64,000 nucleotides of DNA from Oscillospiraceae bacterium (GTDB taxonomy: Bacteria; Bacillota; Clostridia; Oscillospirales; Ruminococcaceae), in contig JAJQIG010000056.1 in the NCBI GenBank assembly GCA_021199335.1, forward strand, positions 1-64,000, written 5' to 3'. The notes beneath the pieces were generated by a model, which was not told the origin of the DNA, did not search any database, and saw only the letters and a program-made list of their open reading frames with translations. A program made the translations under genes and the position numbers. Below are positions 30,661-40,268 of the stretch, piece after piece. Every line of letters starts with the position of its first letter. Within the stretch, counting starts at the first letter, position 1.

Positions 30661-31914
30661 ATGAATATGAAAAAAAGCTACAAAGCAATTATCGCAGCCG
30701 TTTTGGTTGCATTCTCCGTTGTTTCAATGGCAGGATGCGGCAATGAGGAATCTGATTTGGAGTCGAACCTTGAAAGGCTTGACCAAATGGATGCGGCGGA
30801 TGCTGAAGCCGAAATTGAGAAGGGACTTCAGGGACTCGATGGTGGTTCAACCGCCGAAGCGACCTCCGAATCCGCAGCTATTGCGCAATATCTTTCCAAG
30901 GTATTGTACGTGTGCGCAGCAGGAGATCTCACCGAAATCGGTATAAGTAACGGAACGGCGCCAACCGATTTCAATACATATAAATATGAGCTTCTTGATG
31001 AAACAAGCGGCAAAATTGAAGCCGAAATAGACGGCAAAACAAAAAAAATAAAATGGAATCTTGACGATGCGGATGTTTATGGAAAGGTTGATGAGAAAAA
31101 TTTCTCCTGTAAATACGTTACTGTTACCGTGGACGGAGTAAGCTACACATATCCCGAGGGTGCGGATAAAAAGGACTACATTGACCCATTCGCTGATTTA
31201 GACGTTACATTTTCGGGAATTTCTCCCAACAGCACAGTTAGCTTATCGGGAAAGAATTCCTACTGCTATTACACAGTTTCCCCCGAGGAAGGCTTTTATA
31301 ACGGAGATGTCGTAACAATCACCGCTGAGCTTGCAGGCACACAAAGCAAGGAGCTTTTGGAGGATACAAGGGAATACACTGTTGAGGGTCTTGCTTATTA
31401 TCCCACACAGCTTTCCGACATTCCGCAGGAAACGCTTGACAAGTTCGCATCGCAGGCAAGCGACGTTCTTATGGCAAAATATGCGAAATGGCAAGAGGGA
31501 ATGCAGCTTGACAGTCTTGACAGCCTTGGCTATTATCTCCTTACAAGCAAGTCAAACAACAGCCCTTACAACATTCTCTATTGCGTATTCAAGGTATCAA
31601 CCACCGTTACGGGACAGCACCCCGATATGTCGGGAGATCAAAATGTCGGCAACGAATCATACTATGCCGTTGTTGAATTTGAATCCTATCCCAACATTAT
31701 AACAATTCTTGCCGACGGCACTGTTTCCATTGACACTTCAAACTACAGCATATCCGGCAGCACCATTAAGAGCGAATATGGCTATAACAGCGGCTGGGGT
31801 TCCAATTACTACTCATATGGCGATGGATATTCAGACCTTGACACGGCATTTACAAAGTGCGTAACGCAGAATATCGATTCATACAATTACGAAAGCAGTG
31901 TTGTTGAAAAGTAA
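30661..31914 (+). CDS. Hypothetical lipoprotein
   Basis: Lipobox SMAGCGN; RBS GAGAGAGG; long extracellular region. Confidence 0.75.
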   Translation: MNMKKSYKAIIAAVLVAFSVVSMAGCGNEESDLESNLERLDQMDAADAEAEIEKGLQGLDGGSTAEATSESAAIAQYLSKVLYVCAAGDLTEIGISNGTAPTDFNTYKYELLDETSGKIEAEIDGKTKKIKWNLDDADVYGKVDEKNFSCKYVTVTVDGVSYTYPEGADKKDYIDPFADLDVTFSGISPNSTVSLSGKNSYCYYTVSPEEGFYNGDVVTITAELAGTQSKELLEDTREYTVEGLAYYPTQLSDIPQETLDKFASQASDVLMAKYAKWQEGMQLDSLDSLGYYLLTSKSNNSPYNILYCVFKVSTTVTGQHPDMSGDQNVGNESYYAVVEFESYPNIITILADGTVSIDTSNYSISGSTIKSEYGYNSGWGSNYYSYGDGYSDLDTAFTKCVTQNIDSYNYESSVVEK

Positions 31915-31935
31915 AAAAAATAGGAGGAACAAAAA

Positions 31936-32196
31936 GTGTTTAAAATATTATTTGAAAATGCCGGTAAGAAGCTTAAAGCAGTTGCAATAGCTGTATTTAT
32001 ACTGTTCGTGATAATCGGTATTGTTGCCGGTAAAATTGCGAGCGATGCATTAGATCCAAGCATGGAAACGGTATTCATTGTTGTCGGAATAATTATGGGA
32101 GCAATTTCCGGCTGGATAAATTCCATATTTCTGTATGCCTTCGGTGAGCTTTGCGAGAATATGCGCCGTGTACGCTTGGCAAAAGAGAAGAAGTAA
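31936..32196 (+). CDS. Small membrane protein (paralogue of next gene)
   Basis: Two TM segments, GAISGWINSIFLYAFGELCENMRR; GTG start, RBS AGGAGG. Confidence 0.6.
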   Translation: MFKILFENAGKKLKAVAIAVFILFVIIGIVAGKIASDALDPSMETVFIVVGIIMGAISGWINSIFLYAFGELCENMRRVRLAKEKK

Positions 32197-32213
32197 TCGG
32201 AGGGAATGAGGAT

Positions 32214-32504
32214 ATGTTTAAAAATGCAGGGAAAAGGCTGATGGGGCTTGCTAAGTTTATCTTTTGGCTGACAGTTATACTGGGGCTTATACTTGGGTTT
32301 ATTTTTAGTCTTGCTAAGAGTGAAGAAATTTTCATTCTTGTGGGCATTATAGCCGGCGTTCTGTTCGGCTGGATAAGTTCACTGCTTTTGTACGCTTTCG
32401 GCGAGCTTTGCGAGGAGGTGCGCCTTTTGGCGGAGCTTGAGGAAAATGATTCCGACAGCAAACCTGCCACAGCAGTAACCAACGTTGTTAACGGCAACGG
32501 TTAA
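32214..32504 (+). CDS. Small membrane protein (paralogue of previous gene)
   Basis: MFKNAGKRLMGLAKFIFWL..GVLFGWISSLLLYAFGELCEEVRLL. Confidence 0.6.
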   Translation: MFKNAGKRLMGLAKFIFWLTVILGLILGFIFSLAKSEEIFILVGIIAGVLFGWISSLLLYAFGELCEEVRLLAELEENDSDSKPATAVTNVVNGNG

Positions 32505-32619
32505 ACCCTTTAACGAAGAGCTTTAGTCAGACACCTATGGCAAAAACAGCTTTTGAAATCACGGAAAGAGCCGATACAGCTATCTGCTCTTTCCCGAGAA
32601 TAACGAGGAGGAATATAGA

Positions 32620-33090
32620 ATGATATGCTATTTTCATGAAGGACGAGATGCAGCTGCACAATGCAGCGGCTGCGGAAAATTTCTGTGCAAGGAATGCGCA
32701 AGCGCTTACAATCCACCTCTTTGCCCCGACTGTATCGGACAGGTAGCAGCCACAAATGAAGCAAGCGACAAAAAAATTATTACTTTATCACGAGTATTTG
32801 GCGGAATAGGCATTTTTTACACTGTGTGTATAGGCGGTCTTTTTGGTTTAAAAAATGGCGCAAGCGGTGTTATAGGCGCTTTAATTGCCGGAGTTCTGCT
32901 TACATGGTATCTCGCCGGCATACCCTTTGGATGGCGAGTAATAGGCAAAGCGACATCAAAGATATTTCTAAACCTACCTATTGTTGGATGGCTGATCTAT
33001 TTTGCCTATAAGGTTATCTTTTCGGGACTTGTCGGAATGTTCGTTATGCCAAGATTTTATATTAAGAGAAGAAGAGAAAAGAATAGCTAA
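32620..33090 (+). CDS. B-box-like zinc finger membrane protein
   Basis: CYFHEGRDAAAQCSGCGKFLCKECASAYNPPLCPDC plus TM segments. Confidence 0.65.
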   Translation: MICYFHEGRDAAAQCSGCGKFLCKECASAYNPPLCPDCIGQVAATNEASDKKIITLSRVFGGIGIFYTVCIGGLFGLKNGASGVIGALIAGVLLTWYLAGIPFGWRVIGKATSKIFLNLPIVGWLIYFAYKVIFSGLVGMFVMPRFYIKRRREKNS

Positions 33091-33312
33091 CATATACACC
33101 CTCCTTATCGGAAGCCGATAAGGAGGAATTTATTTAAATAAGTGCAACCGCCGCACGGTGACGTCAGCCCCACATTTTGACCCTTATATCGAAAAGCCAC
33201 AGAAAATACGTTTCAAAAACTTGACAAGCATAATTCAATGTGATATACCTTATTCGGATATGCAGTTAACCTGTATATTACAAAACTTTAATACTTTAAA
33301 GGGGAATGTTTT

Positions 33313-34320
33313 ATGAAAACTATGAAGAAAGCTGCAGCTGCTGCACTTTCCTGCGTTATGGCAGGAATGATGTTCACGGGCTGCGGAGGCACAGACGACA
33401 CAGCCGACAGCGGTAATGACAGCGCAGACGCTTCTGCCGACAAGGTTTACAACGTTGGTATATGCCAGCTCGTTGAACACACCGCTCTTGATGCCGCTAC
33501 AGAGGGCTTTAAGACAGCTCTTACCGATTTGCTCGGCGACAGCGTTGTTTTCGATGAGCAGAACGCTCAGGGTGAAAGCACAAACTGCGCTACAATCTGC
33601 TCGGGCTTTGTTGCAAACAACTGCGACCTTATCCTTGCAAACGCAACGGGCGCCCTTCAGGCTGCCGCTGCCGCTACAAACACTATTCCGATTATAGGCA
33701 CATCAATCACCGACTACGCCACTGCCCTTGACATTGACGAATGGACAGGCAAGACTGGCACGAATATTACAGGTACATCAGACCTTGCCCCAATCGACCA
33801 GCAGGAGGATATGCTCCTTGAGCTTTTCCCCGATGTTAAGCAGGTTGGTATCCTTTATTGCTCATCCGAGCCTAATTCCAAATATCAGGCTACAGTATTT
33901 GAAGAAGCTCTTACAGCCGACGGAGTTGCTTACAAGGAATATTCCGCTGCCGATACAAATGAAATTCAAGCAATAACAACAACAGCTATTTCCGAATGTG
34001 ATGTTCTTTACATCCCCACCGATAACACAATGGCTTCCAATACAGAGGTTATTAAGAACATTGCCGTTCCCGCAGGAATCCCTGTTATCGCAGGAGAAGA
34101 GGGTATCTGCACAGGCTGCGGTGTTGCAACGCTTTCAATTAGCTATTATGATATTGGCTATAAGGCAGGCGAAATGGCTTACGAAATCCTTGTAAACGGT
34201 CAGAATGCAGGCGATATGGACATTGAATTCGCTCCCAACGTTGTTAAGGAGTACAATGCCGAAATCTGCGAAACACTCGGAATTACACCTCCCGAGGGTT
34301 ATACTGCGATCAGCGAATAA
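33313..34320 (+). CDS. ABC transporter substrate-binding lipoprotein (PF04392/TrpX-like)
   Basis: Lipobox FTGCGG; VYNVGICQLVEHTALDAATEGFKTAL; IPTDNTMASNTEVI. Confidence 0.92.
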   Translation: MKTMKKAAAAALSCVMAGMMFTGCGGTDDTADSGNDSADASADKVYNVGICQLVEHTALDAATEGFKTALTDLLGDSVVFDEQNAQGESTNCATICSGFVANNCDLILANATGALQAAAAATNTIPIIGTSITDYATALDIDEWTGKTGTNITGTSDLAPIDQQEDMLLELFPDVKQVGILYCSSEPNSKYQATVFEEALTADGVAYKEYSAADTNEIQAITTTAISECDVLYIPTDNTMASNTEVIKNIAVPAGIPVIAGEEGICTGCGVATLSISYYDIGYKAGEMAYEILVNGQNAGDMDIEFAPNVVKEYNAEICETLGITPPEGYTAISE

Positions 34321-34424
34321 TTCATTTCAGACTATCGATGCTACAATGCGGCGGCAGGCATAATCTCCTGCCTCCGCACTAATATTATGCGCCACCTATT
34401 TACCACCGAATGGAGAGATTTGTT

Positions 34425-35354
34425 ATGAAACCGATTTCAGCGCTTTTTATGGCTTTGCCCGGCTCAGTTGCCCAAGGGCTTATTTGGGGCATACTCGCTA
34501 TCGGAGTTTACATTACATACAAAATACTGGATTTTGCCGACCTCACGGTTGACGGTACTCTCGGCACTGGCGGGGCGGTTGCCGTTGTTCTTATTATTAA
34601 TGGCTGCCCTGTGCCCCTCGCACTTGTCTGCGCATTTTTTGCGGGATGTCTTGCGGGACTTGCAACAGGACTTTTAAACACAGCTCTCGGTATTCCCGCT
34701 ATTCTTGCAGGAATTCTTACTCAACTTGCGCTTTACTCTGTTAATTTGGATATAATGGGGCAGGCAAACACTGCTATTAATGTTGATAAATATCCCCTTG
34801 TTGTTTCTTTGAGATATATACCCTCCACAATTGTCAAGGGCGCGCTCTTTGTTGCAATAATTATTGCAATTCTGTATTGGTTCTTCGGAACGGAATATGG
34901 CTTTACGATTCGTGCAACGGGCTGCAACCCGAATATGGCAAGGGCGCAGGGTATAAACACAAAAAAATCCACCGTTATCGCGCTTGTAATTTCAAACGGA
35001 CTTGTCGGTCTTGCGGGCGGACTTCTTGCTCAGTATCAGGGTAATTCCGATGTTAATATGGGCAGAGGAGCCATCGTAATCGGACTTGCCGCAGTCATTA
35101 TCGGGGAAGTTTTGGGTGAGCTTATCCTCGGAAAGCATCTTAACTTTGTTGGAAGGCTCGCATTCACCGCTGTCGGAGCGATTATTTACTATGTTGTTAT
35201 CCAAATAGTGCTGTGGCTTGGTCTTTCAACGCAGAATACAAAGCTTTTCTCGGCAATTGTCGTTGCGATTTTCCTTGCCGTTCCTTATCTCCGCAAAAAC
35301 GCAAAAAATTCCTTCAAAAGCGCTGCCAAGAAAGGAGTTGTAAAGGATGCTTGA
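34425..35354 (+). CDS. ABC transporter permease
   Basis: ITYKILDFADLTVDGTLGTGGAV, branched-chain-type permease pattern. Confidence 0.92.
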   Translation: MKPISALFMALPGSVAQGLIWGILAIGVYITYKILDFADLTVDGTLGTGGAVAVVLIINGCPVPLALVCAFFAGCLAGLATGLLNTALGIPAILAGILTQLALYSVNLDIMGQANTAINVDKYPLVVSLRYIPSTIVKGALFVAIIIAILYWFFGTEYGFTIRATGCNPNMARAQGINTKKSTVIALVISNGLVGLAGGLLAQYQGNSDVNMGRGAIVIGLAAVIIGEVLGELILGKHLNFVGRLAFTAVGAIIYYVVIQIVLWLGLSTQNTKLFSAIVVAIFLAVPYLRKNAKNSFKSAAKKGVVKDA

Positions 35355-36141
35355 GCTTAATAATGTTAAAAAGACCTTCAATCTTGGCACAATCAATGAA
35401 AAAAAGGCTCTTACGGGGGTTTCCCTCACCCTTGACGAGGGGGATTTTGTAACAATAATCGGCGGAAACGGTGCGGGAAAATCCACTACCCTTAACGCTA
35501 TTGCAGGAGTATGGCCGATAGATTACGGTTCAATCATCATTAACGGAGTAAATGTTACGGGGCTTTCCGAGCACCGCCGCGCAGCCTTTCTCGGACGTGT
35601 TTTTCAGGACCCGATGACAGGAACAGCCGCTACAATGGAAATTCAGGAAAACCTCGCACTTGCCGCAAGGAGAGGTCAGTCGAGAAGCCTTAAATGGGGC
35701 ATTTCACGCAAAGAAAAGGCGCATTACCGTGAGCTGCTCAAGACGCTTGACCTTGGTCTTGAGGATAGAATGACTTCCAAAGTAGGACTTCTGTCGGGCG
35801 GTCAAAGGCAGGCTCTTACTCTGCTGATGGCAACGCTCAGAAGCCCAAAGCTTCTGCTTTTAGATGAACATACCGCCGCACTCGACCCAAAAACCGCGGC
35901 AAAGGTGCTTGAAATTTCCGACAAAATTATTGCCGATAATCACCTTACGGCAATGATGGTCACCCATAATATGAATGACGCTATTGTTCACGGCAACCGC
36001 CTTATTATGATGAACGACGGCAAAATTATTTACGATGTAAAGGGCGAGGAAAAGAAAAAGCTCACTGTTGATGATCTTCTTAAAAAATTCGAGGAAGTCA
36101 GCGGAAGCTCGCTTAATAATGACAGAATGCTGCTTGGTTAA
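35347..36141 (+). CDS. ABC transporter ATP-binding protein
   Basis: Walker A GGNGAGKSTTLNAI, signature LLSGGQRQALTLLMA, Walker B LLLLDEHTAALD. Confidence 0.95.
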   Translation: MLELNNVKKTFNLGTINEKKALTGVSLTLDEGDFVTIIGGNGAGKSTTLNAIAGVWPIDYGSIIINGVNVTGLSEHRRAAFLGRVFQDPMTGTAATMEIQENLALAARRGQSRSLKWGISRKEKAHYRELLKTLDLGLEDRMTSKVGLLSGGQRQALTLLMATLRSPKLLLLDEHTAALDPKTAAKVLEISDKIIADNHLTAMMVTHNMNDAIVHGNRLIMMNDGKIIYDVKGEEKKKLTVDDLLKKFEEVSGSSLNNDRMLLG

Positions 36142-36150
36142 AATACTCAT

Positions 36151-36189
36151 AGCTCCGCTCGGAAACCAAAATCCGAGCGGGGCTTTTTC
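36151..36189 (+). terminator. Rho-independent terminator
   Basis: AGCTCCGCTCGG-loop-CCGAGCGGGGCTTTTT. Confidence 0.8.
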
Positions 36190-36339
36190 ATGGAAATTCT
36201 TCCGTTTTTGGTGTATTCAAGATGTTAAAAATTCAAGATTGTGTAAAAAACACTTGATTTCAGACAAAAAATGATATATAATGAATGTGTATGCAAACGG
36301 CATAATCAAAATGCCGTTAATAATGAAAGGAGTCATAAT

Positions 36340-37032
36340 ATGAATTATACTCATGAAGTTGAAACTATGTGCAGCGTCAAGCAGGGCGTAGCACATGGCT
36401 GCGCACCAATTCCCGAAGAAGCAAAATGGGTTAAAGCTAAGGACGTAAAAGATATTTCCGGCTTTACCCACGGCATTGGTTGGTGTGCTCCCCAGCAGGG
36501 TACTTGCAAGCTTTCCCTTAATATTAAGGAAGGAGTTATTCAAGAGGCTCTTGTTGAAACAATCGGATGTTCAGGTATGACGCATTCCGCAGCTATGGCT
36601 GCTGAAATTCTCCCCGGCAGAACTATCCTCGAAGCTCTTAATACAGACCTTGTATGCGATGCCATCAACACCGCTATGAGAGAGCTTTTCCTCCAGATTG
36701 TTTACGGACGTTCGCAGAGCGCATTCTCCGAGGACGGACTTGCAATCGGCGCAGGACTTGAGGATCTCGGTAAGGGACTTCGTTCACAGGTTGGTACAAT
36801 GTATGGCACACTCAAAAAGGGTCCTCGTTACCTCGAAATGACCGATGGTTACGTTACAGGCATTGCTCTTGATGCTGACGATGAAATTATCGGATATAAG
36901 TTTATCAACTTCGGCAAGATGATGGACTTCATCAAGAAGGGCGATGATGTTACAACTGCATATGAAAAGGCTCAGGGTCAGTACGGCAGAGTTGCTGATG
37001 CGGTTAAGATTATCGACCCCAGAAAGGAATAA
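36340..37032 (+). CDS. IscU-like Fe-S cluster assembly scaffold-type protein
   Basis: WCAPQQGTCKLSLNIKEGVIQEALVETIGCSGMTHSAAMAAEILPGRTILEAL. Confidence 0.8.
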   Translation: MNYTHEVETMCSVKQGVAHGCAPIPEEAKWVKAKDVKDISGFTHGIGWCAPQQGTCKLSLNIKEGVIQEALVETIGCSGMTHSAAMAAEILPGRTILEALNTDLVCDAINTAMRELFLQIVYGRSQSAFSEDGLAIGAGLEDLGKGLRSQVGTMYGTLKKGPRYLEMTDGYVTGIALDADDEIIGYKFINFGKMMDFIKKGDDVTTAYEKAQGQYGRVADAVKIIDPRKE

Positions 37033-37046
37033 GGAGGATTACATCG

Positions 37047-38048
37047 ATGGCTTTATTTGAATCATATGAGAGAAGAGAAAAGCAGATTCTCGAAGTTCTC
37101 AAAAAGTACGGTATTAATTCTATTGAAGAGGCTGCTGAGGTTACAAAGGCTAAGGGCCTTGACATTTATAAGCTGGTTGAGGGAATTCAGCCTATCTGCT
37201 TTGAAAATGCTAAGTGGGCTTACACTGTAGGCTGCGCTATTGCAATCAAGAAGGGCTGCACAAGGGCTGCCGATGCCGCTGCTGCAATCGGCGAAGGACT
37301 TCAGTCCTTCTGTATCCCCGGTTCTGTTGCCGATCAGCGTAAGGTTGGTCTTGGACACGGAAACCTCGGAAAGATGCTCCTTGAAGAAGATACAAAGTGC
37401 TTCTGTTTCCTTGCAGGTCATGAATCATTTGCCGCTGCCGAAGGTGCTATCGGTATTGCCGAGAAGGCTAACCGTGTTCGTAAGGAACCCCTCCGTGTTA
37501 TCCTTAACGGACTTGGCAAGGATGCCGCACAGATTATCGCCCGCATCAACGGCTTTACATATGTTGAAACCGAAATGGATTACTATACAGGCGAGGTTAA
37601 GGAAGTATTCCGCAAGGCATATTCCGATGGACTTCGTTCAAAGGTTAACTGCTACGGCGCAAACGATGTAACAGAGGGTGTAGCTATTATGTGGAAGGAA
37701 GGCGTTGACGTTTCCATCACCGGTAACTCCACCAATCCTACCCGTTTCCAGCACCCTGTTGCAGGTACATACAAGAAGGAATGCACCGAAAAGGGCAAGA
37801 AGTACTTCTCCGTTGCTTCGGGCGGCGGCACAGGACGTACACTTCACCCCGATAACATGGCTGCAGGCCCTGCTTCCTACGGTATGACAGACACAATGGG
37901 ACGTATGCATTCCGACGCTCAGTTCGCAGGATCTTCTTCCGTTCCTGCTCACGTTGAAATGATGGGTCTTATCGGTATGGGTAACAACCCTATGGTTGGC
38001 GCTACCGTTGCTTGCGCAGTTGCTGTTGAAGAGGCTATGAAGGCATAA
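37047..38048 (+). CDS. GGGtGRT-family protein
   Basis: ASGGGTGRTLHPDNMAAGPASYGMTDTMGRMHSDAQFAGSSSVPAHVEMMGLIGMGNNPMVGAT. Confidence 0.87.
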   Translation: MALFESYERREKQILEVLKKYGINSIEEAAEVTKAKGLDIYKLVEGIQPICFENAKWAYTVGCAIAIKKGCTRAADAAAAIGEGLQSFCIPGSVADQRKVGLGHGNLGKMLLEEDTKCFCFLAGHESFAAAEGAIGIAEKANRVRKEPLRVILNGLGKDAAQIIARINGFTYVETEMDYYTGEVKEVFRKAYSDGLRSKVNCYGANDVTEGVAIMWKEGVDVSITGNSTNPTRFQHPVAGTYKKECTEKGKKYFSVASGGGTGRTLHPDNMAAGPASYGMTDTMGRMHSDAQFAGSSSVPAHVEMMGLIGMGNNPMVGATVACAVAVEEAMKA

Positions 38049-38064
38049 ACCGCATTTGAATAAA

Positions 38065-38117
38065 ACAATAAAAACCACGCCGAACATTTCAAACATTTCG
38101 TTGGCGTGGTTTTTGTT
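38065..38117. terminator. Bidirectional terminator
   Basis: AAAACCACGCC-loop-GGCGTGGTTTTTG. Confidence 0.8.
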
Positions 38118-38135
38118 TTTGCCGTAAAAAAGCGT

Positions 38136-39935
38136 TTAAATCGCATATTTTGCCATATACTCTTCCTCATACCGAACATAATCCTTATCCTTTGCGGCAT
38201 GAGCATTCTGAATAAATTCATGGCGATTAATCGGAGTATTGCTCCTCTGCGAACCGATAACATAAACCGCAATATTGGAGCAATGATCGGAGATTCTTTC
38301 AAGATTTATAAGCAAATCAAGGAAGTTTACCCCACTCTCAACAACGCACTGTCCGTTTTTAAGGCGTTCAATATGACGTGCCTTAAGCGTTTCGTTAAGA
38401 TAATCTATGGTTTCCTCAAGGGGTTCGATTTTAGCCGCAGTGTTGATATCGTTAAACTCGGTCGACTTTATCGCCATTCCTATAATTTCCTCAACGGCAT
38501 CGGAAATAACCCCAAGCTCCTTGCGCGCATGGTCGGAAAACCTTATTTTTTCATTATCCAGCTTTTGGGCATCCTCGATAAGGTTCATTGTATAGTCGCC
38601 AATTCGTTCAAATTCGGATGTAAGATGCAAAAGCTCGGTTACACGGCGATTTTCGTAGTCGGTAAGCTCACATTCGTTGATTTTAACAAGATAGGCATTA
38701 AGCCTGTCCTCCATGCGGTCAATGCTCTCCTCGTTTTCATTGAGCTTTTCAAAAATGTCGGGGTCATATTCCTCAAACAGCTTTCTCATCTGTCCAAAGT
38801 TATAGAGGGCAATTTTGCCCATTGTAATCGCTGTAAGGGATGCCTGCTGAATTGCAAGCGAGGGAGAGATGAGGAGCCTGTCCTCAAGTGCGGGAGCGAT
38901 GAAGTCGGAGGATGCGGCGGATTCATTTTTGTCCCTCGGTTCGTCCCTGATTGTAAGCATTGCCAGCTTTTCAAGCACCTTTGTAAACGGCATAAGGCAA
39001 AGGGTAACAACTACATTAAAAAACGTATGGAAGTTGGCAATGCCGCCCATATCAATTGACTCGTTCCAGAACGGCAGCCCGACCGTATACTGAACAAGAT
39101 ACACAATAATAAGGAATACAAGCGTTCCTATAATATTAAAATACAAATGAACGGCAGCCGCACGCTTAGCATTCTTTCCCGCGCCTACAGCGGAGATAAT
39201 CGGCGTTACACACGTTCCGATATTCTGACCCATAATAATCGGGAAAGCGGAAGAAAACGTAAGGACACCTGTTGTAGAAATTGCCTGAAGTATACCGACA
39301 GAAGCGGAGGAGCTTTGGAGCAGTGCGGTTACAACAGCGCCCACTACAACCCCGAGGAACGGATTTGTGAGGGTTGCAAAGAGGTTTTTGAAAGCATCAA
39401 GCTCGGAAAGCGGACTTACCGCATCCGTAAGGGAGAGCATTCCCGTGAAGAGAATTCCTATACCGAGGAAAATTTCACCGATTGTCTTTCCGCCCTCCTT
39501 CTTGGAAAGCATAAAAATAAGTATTCCCACAGCCGCAATAAAGGGAGCAAGCACACTCGGACTTAGCAGCTTAAGAAATGCGCCGACACTTTCATTGCTT
39601 TCAAGATCGCCCAAACGAAGAATTTGGCCCGTAATCGTTGTACCTATATTTGCGCCCATAATAACGCCAATGCCCGATGAAAGGCGTAAAATTCCCGCAT
39701 TGACAAGTCCAACAACAATAACCGTAGTCGCCGCAGAGCTTTGTATCGCAGCCGTCACAAGCGCACCCAAGAGTACACTTTTAAACACATTATTGGTAAG
39801 TTTTTCGAGGATTTTTTCCATTTTTCCACTGGAGAGCTTTTCAAGCCTTCCCCCAAGAACGGACATTCCGTAAAGAAACAATGCGATTCCGCCGACCGCT
39901 TTAATTACAATGTTAACAATATCAAAGCCGCTCAT
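38136..39935 (-). CDS. Na/Pi cotransporter with C-terminal PhoU-like domain
   Basis: ALFLYGMSVLGGRLEKLSSGKMEKILEK, ALVTAAIQSSAATTVIVVGLVNAG, PhoU helices. Confidence 0.94.
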   Translation of the reverse strand: MSGFDIVNIVIKAVGGIALFLYGMSVLGGRLEKLSSGKMEKILEKLTNNVFKSVLLGALVTAAIQSSAATTVIVVGLVNAGILRLSSGIGVIMGANIGTTITGQILRLGDLESNESVGAFLKLLSPSVLAPFIAAVGILIFMLSKKEGGKTIGEIFLGIGILFTGMLSLTDAVSPLSELDAFKNLFATLTNPFLGVVVGAVVTALLQSSSASVGILQAISTTGVLTFSSAFPIIMGQNIGTCVTPIISAVGAGKNAKRAAAVHLYFNIIGTLVFLIIVYLVQYTVGLPFWNESIDMGGIANFHTFFNVVVTLCLMPFTKVLEKLAMLTIRDEPRDKNESAASSDFIAPALEDRLLISPSLAIQQASLTAITMGKIALYNFGQMRKLFEEYDPDIFEKLNENEESIDRMEDRLNAYLVKINECELTDYENRRVTELLHLTSEFERIGDYTMNLIEDAQKLDNEKIRFSDHARKELGVISDAVEEIIGMAIKSTEFNDINTAAKIEPLEETIDYLNETLKARHIERLKNGQCVVESGVNFLDLLINLERISDHCSNIAVYVIGSQRSNTPINRHEFIQNAHAAKDKDYVRYEEEYMAKYAI

Positions 39936-40268
39936 TTTACATTTTACCTCCGATGATAAATCCCATTTATCACTCTTTTACTTAAATTTTATATACTTTT
40001 TACACATACTCATTATAGCACACCGAAACATAAAATGATTATAAATTTTATGAAAATTGTTTTTTCTGTCTTTTTAACATAATAGCCTTATGTTAAGTCA
40101 TTAATTTTGACATTTTCGCCAATGCGTGGCTGGTTTAAAACCCATGTAAATTCCTTTTTGCAAAAAATATCTGTAAAGTTTTATCAATATGTATTGATTA
40201 TTGCACAATAATATAGTATAATGAAATATTATTAAGATTAACCCAATAAATAAAAGGAAAAAGTTTCT

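Noticed and set aside
26311-33128. Genomic island integrated at tRNA-Leu
   Set aside because: The accessory genes lie on the 5' side of the tRNA, no integrase is present and no duplicated tRNA 3' end was found; accessory character is real but tRNA-targeted integration is unsupported.
38106-39059. 317-aa plus-strand ORF opposite the Na/Pi symporter
   Set aside because: Antisense shadow of a clearly recognisable transporter; no family resemblance or RBS.
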